Below are positions 5,620 to 6,822 of a stretch of DNA of 6,822 nucleotides, one piece after another. Source of the DNA: Chthoniobacter sp. (GTDB lineage Bacteria > Verrucomicrobiota > Verrucomicrobiia > Chthoniobacterales > Chthoniobacteraceae); NCBI GenBank assembly GCA_025352865.1, contig JANXSB010000211.1, positions 1 to 6,822 on the forward strand, written 5' to 3'. The notes below the pieces were generated by a model. It saw only the letters and a list, made by a program, of their open reading frames with translations, made no database searches and was not told the origin of the DNA. The first letter of the stretch is position 1. Each line of letters begins with the position of its first letter. Both the position numbers and the translations under genes were made by a program.

Positions 5620-6717
5620 ATGCCCCGCATGCCTGCCATTCTCGAAGACGCCCTGATCGACAAAGTGCTCGCCGGCGAGCGCATCACGCAGGACGACGCG
5701 CGCGAACTTTACCGCCTGCCCCTCGTCGAACTCGGCGAACTCGCCAACCGCCGGCGCAACCTCGCCAAGCGCGCGGATTACGGCGGGCGCGGCGAGGAAA
5801 TCGTGACCTACATCATCGACCGGAACATCAACTACACGAACGTCTGCAACGTGTACTGCAAGTTCTGCGCGTTTTACCGGACGGAAAAAGACGCCGACCA
5901 CTACGTGCTCACCCACGAGCAGCTCGACGCGAAGCTCGACGAACTCACGGCCATTGGCGGCATCCAGATTTTGCTGCAAGGCGGGCATCATCCGAAGCTC
6001 GGGCTCGACTGGTATCTCGCGATGCTTTCCCACATCCGGGAAAAGTACCCGCACATCAACATCCACGGCTTCTCACCGCCGGAGTTCAACCACTTCGCCG
6101 AAGTCTTCGCCATGCCGCTGTGCGAGGTGATTTCCAAATTCAAGGACGCCGGGCTCGGCTCCATTCCCGGCGGCGGTGGCGAGATCCTCGTCGATGCCGT
6201 GCGCAACCGGATCGCGCCGCTGAAGTGCAACAGCGACCAATGGCTCAAGGTCATGGAAATCGCGCACGAGCTGGGATTGAAATCGAGCGCCACGATGATG
6301 TTCGGCCATGTCGAGACGCTCGACGACCGCATCGAACATTTGCAGCGCGTGCGCGATCAGCAGGACGCCACCGGCGGCTTCACCGCCTTCATCTGCTGGA
6401 CCTTCCAGCCCGAGCACACCAAGCTCCGCGCCGACCCCGTGGGCAGCGGCGAATACCTCCGCATGCAGGCGCTCTCCCGCATCTTCCTCGACAACATCGC
6501 CAACGTGCAAAGCTCGTGGGTCACGCAGGGTCCGAAGATCGGCCAGATCGCGCTCAAGTACGGCGCGAATGATTTCGGTTCCGTGATGATGGAGGAAAAC
6601 GTGGTCAGCAGTGCGGGCACGAGTTTCCGCCTGGCGAAAGGCGAGATCGAGGAGCTGATCCGCGACGCCGGCTACGAGCCGCGGCGGCGAGATAACTGGT
6701 ACCGGCTGGTGGAGTGA
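5620..6717 (+). CDS. mqnC: Cyclic dehypoxanthinyl futalosine synthase (radical SAM, menaquinone synthesis)
   Basis: MqnC is a radical SAM enzyme that cyclises dehypoxanthine futalosine, a step of the futalosine pathway to menaquinone, in the cytosol. The 365-residue frame has the [4Fe-4S] motif Cys76-x3-Cys80-x2-Cys83 in CNVYCKFCAFYR, preceded by DRNINYTNV (67-75). Other family blocks are QILLQGGHHPKLGLDWY (116-132), NIHGFSPPE (147-155), the glycine-rich SIPGGGGEILVD (181-192), ATMMFGHVET (224-233) and ANDFGSVMMEENVV (316-329). The IPGGGGEIL block and the EENVV segment favour MqnC over the related MqnE and CofH; this is judgement by eye. The ATG at 5620 is preferred; ATG 5629, three codons later, is equally possible, and GTG 5581 would add 13 residues with no family resemblance. 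No Shine-Dalgarno sequence is evident. The right edge of the palindrome lies 58 bp upstream, so the promoter may lie within or beside it. Confidence 0.95.
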   Translation: MPRMPAILEDALIDKVLAGERITQDDARELYRLPLVELGELANRRRNLAKRADYGGRGEEIVTYIIDRNINYTNVCNVYCKFCAFYRTEKDADHYVLTHEQLDAKLDELTAIGGIQILLQGGHHPKLGLDWYLAMLSHIREKYPHINIHGFSPPEFNHFAEVFAMPLCEVISKFKDAGLGSIPGGGGEILVDAVRNRIAPLKCNSDQWLKVMEIAHELGLKSSATMMFGHVETLDDRIEHLQRVRDQQDATGGFTAFICWTFQPEHTKLRADPVGSGEYLRMQALSRIFLDNIANVQSSWVTQGPKIGQIALKYGANDFGSVMMEENVVSSAGTSFRLAKGEIEELIRDAGYEPRRRDNWYRLVE

Positions 6718-6738
6718 GAAGGCGCGGCGCTGGCGGAA

Positions 6739-6822
6739 TTACGCGCCGAGCAGCGTCTTCGCGTGGGCCAGCGCGCTGTCGCCTTTGCCGCCGAGCATGC
6801 GGGCGATTTCCTCCACGCGCGC
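6739..6822 (-). CDS. recN: DNA repair protein RecN, C-terminal end (cut by window edge)
   Basis: On the minus strand a frame enters from the right edge and ends at TAA (6741-6739). It encodes 27 residues, beginning ARVEEIARMLGG and ending ALAHAKTLLGA. The Arg-Val-Glu-Glu-Ile-Ala-Arg-Met-Leu-Gly-Gly segment followed by an Ala-x-x-His-Ala-x-x-Leu-Leu end is characteristic of the RecN C terminus, just after the last ATPase motifs. RecN is an SMC-like ATPase in double-strand break repair. The gene is convergent with mqnC, 21 bp away. The short visible length limits certainty, but the tail is distinctive. Confidence 0.8.
   Translation of the reverse strand, partial: ARVEEIARMLGGKGDSALAHAKTLLGA

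Noticed and set aside
5463..6572. Long plus-strand frame overlapping mqnC in another phase
   Set aside because: It is Arg/Ala/Pro/His-rich, matches no family and lies across mqnC, whose motifs are unmistakable; a GC-rich shadow frame.
6721..6747. GGCGCG/CGCGCC inverted repeat between mqnC and recN as a terminator
   Set aside because: Only 6 bp with a 15-base loop, no T tract, and it overlaps the recN stop; too weak to call.
1..6822. Previously undescribed multi-gene system
   Set aside because: The recognisable genes are standard housekeeping genes with no shared module, and the two unknown proteins are not linked to each other or to a mobile or defence locus in the visible sequence.

Overview
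This window looks like a chromosomal core-genome segment from a GC-rich member of the Verrucomicrobiota; the class is not resolved. The assignment is an inference from four things. Menaquinone is made by the futalosine route (mqnC). The class V aminotransferase has a distinctive sequence. A secreted protein carries an N-terminal domain resembling SHD1, which is common in Planctomycetes and Verrucomicrobia. The gaps hold several palindromic repeat families, and none of the six visible start codons has a clear Shine-Dalgarno sequence.

Layout. Positions 1-560 (minus) hold the N-terminal part of a secreted, helix-rich protein of unknown function that runs off the left edge. Positions 561-928 are a divergent gap with a long inverted repeat and, close to the next gene, a strong hairpin followed by six T. 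Positions 929-2002 (plus) encode a PLP-dependent class V aminotransferase of the alanine/serine-glyoxylate type. Positions 2002-2104 are a compact element with inverted ends that fills the gap between two convergent stop codons. Positions 2105-2836 (minus) encode a small secreted protein of unknown function. Positions 2987-4327 (plus) are mnmE (tRNA modification GTPase), with pyrD (class 2 dihydroorotate dehydrogenase) 31 bp downstream at 4359-5360, probably in one transcript. Positions 5361-5619 hold a 182-bp imperfect palindrome. Positions 5620-6717 (plus) are mqnC (cyclic dehypoxanthinyl futalosine synthase). Positions 6739-6822 (minus) are the last 27 codons of recN, convergent with mqnC.

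How the genes fit together. These are mostly unrelated housekeeping functions: wobble-uridine tRNA modification, pyrimidine synthesis, menaquinone synthesis, amino-acid transamination and DNA repair. The one plausible biochemical link is that class 2 PyrD passes electrons to quinone while MqnC helps make menaquinone. I see no defence locus, mobile gene cassette, CRISPR array, tRNA or rRNA. I do not think the window contains a new multi-gene system. The more unusual material is in the repeats: a heptamer array inside the MnmE GTPase domain, two palindromic intergenic elements and a terminator-like leader hairpin.
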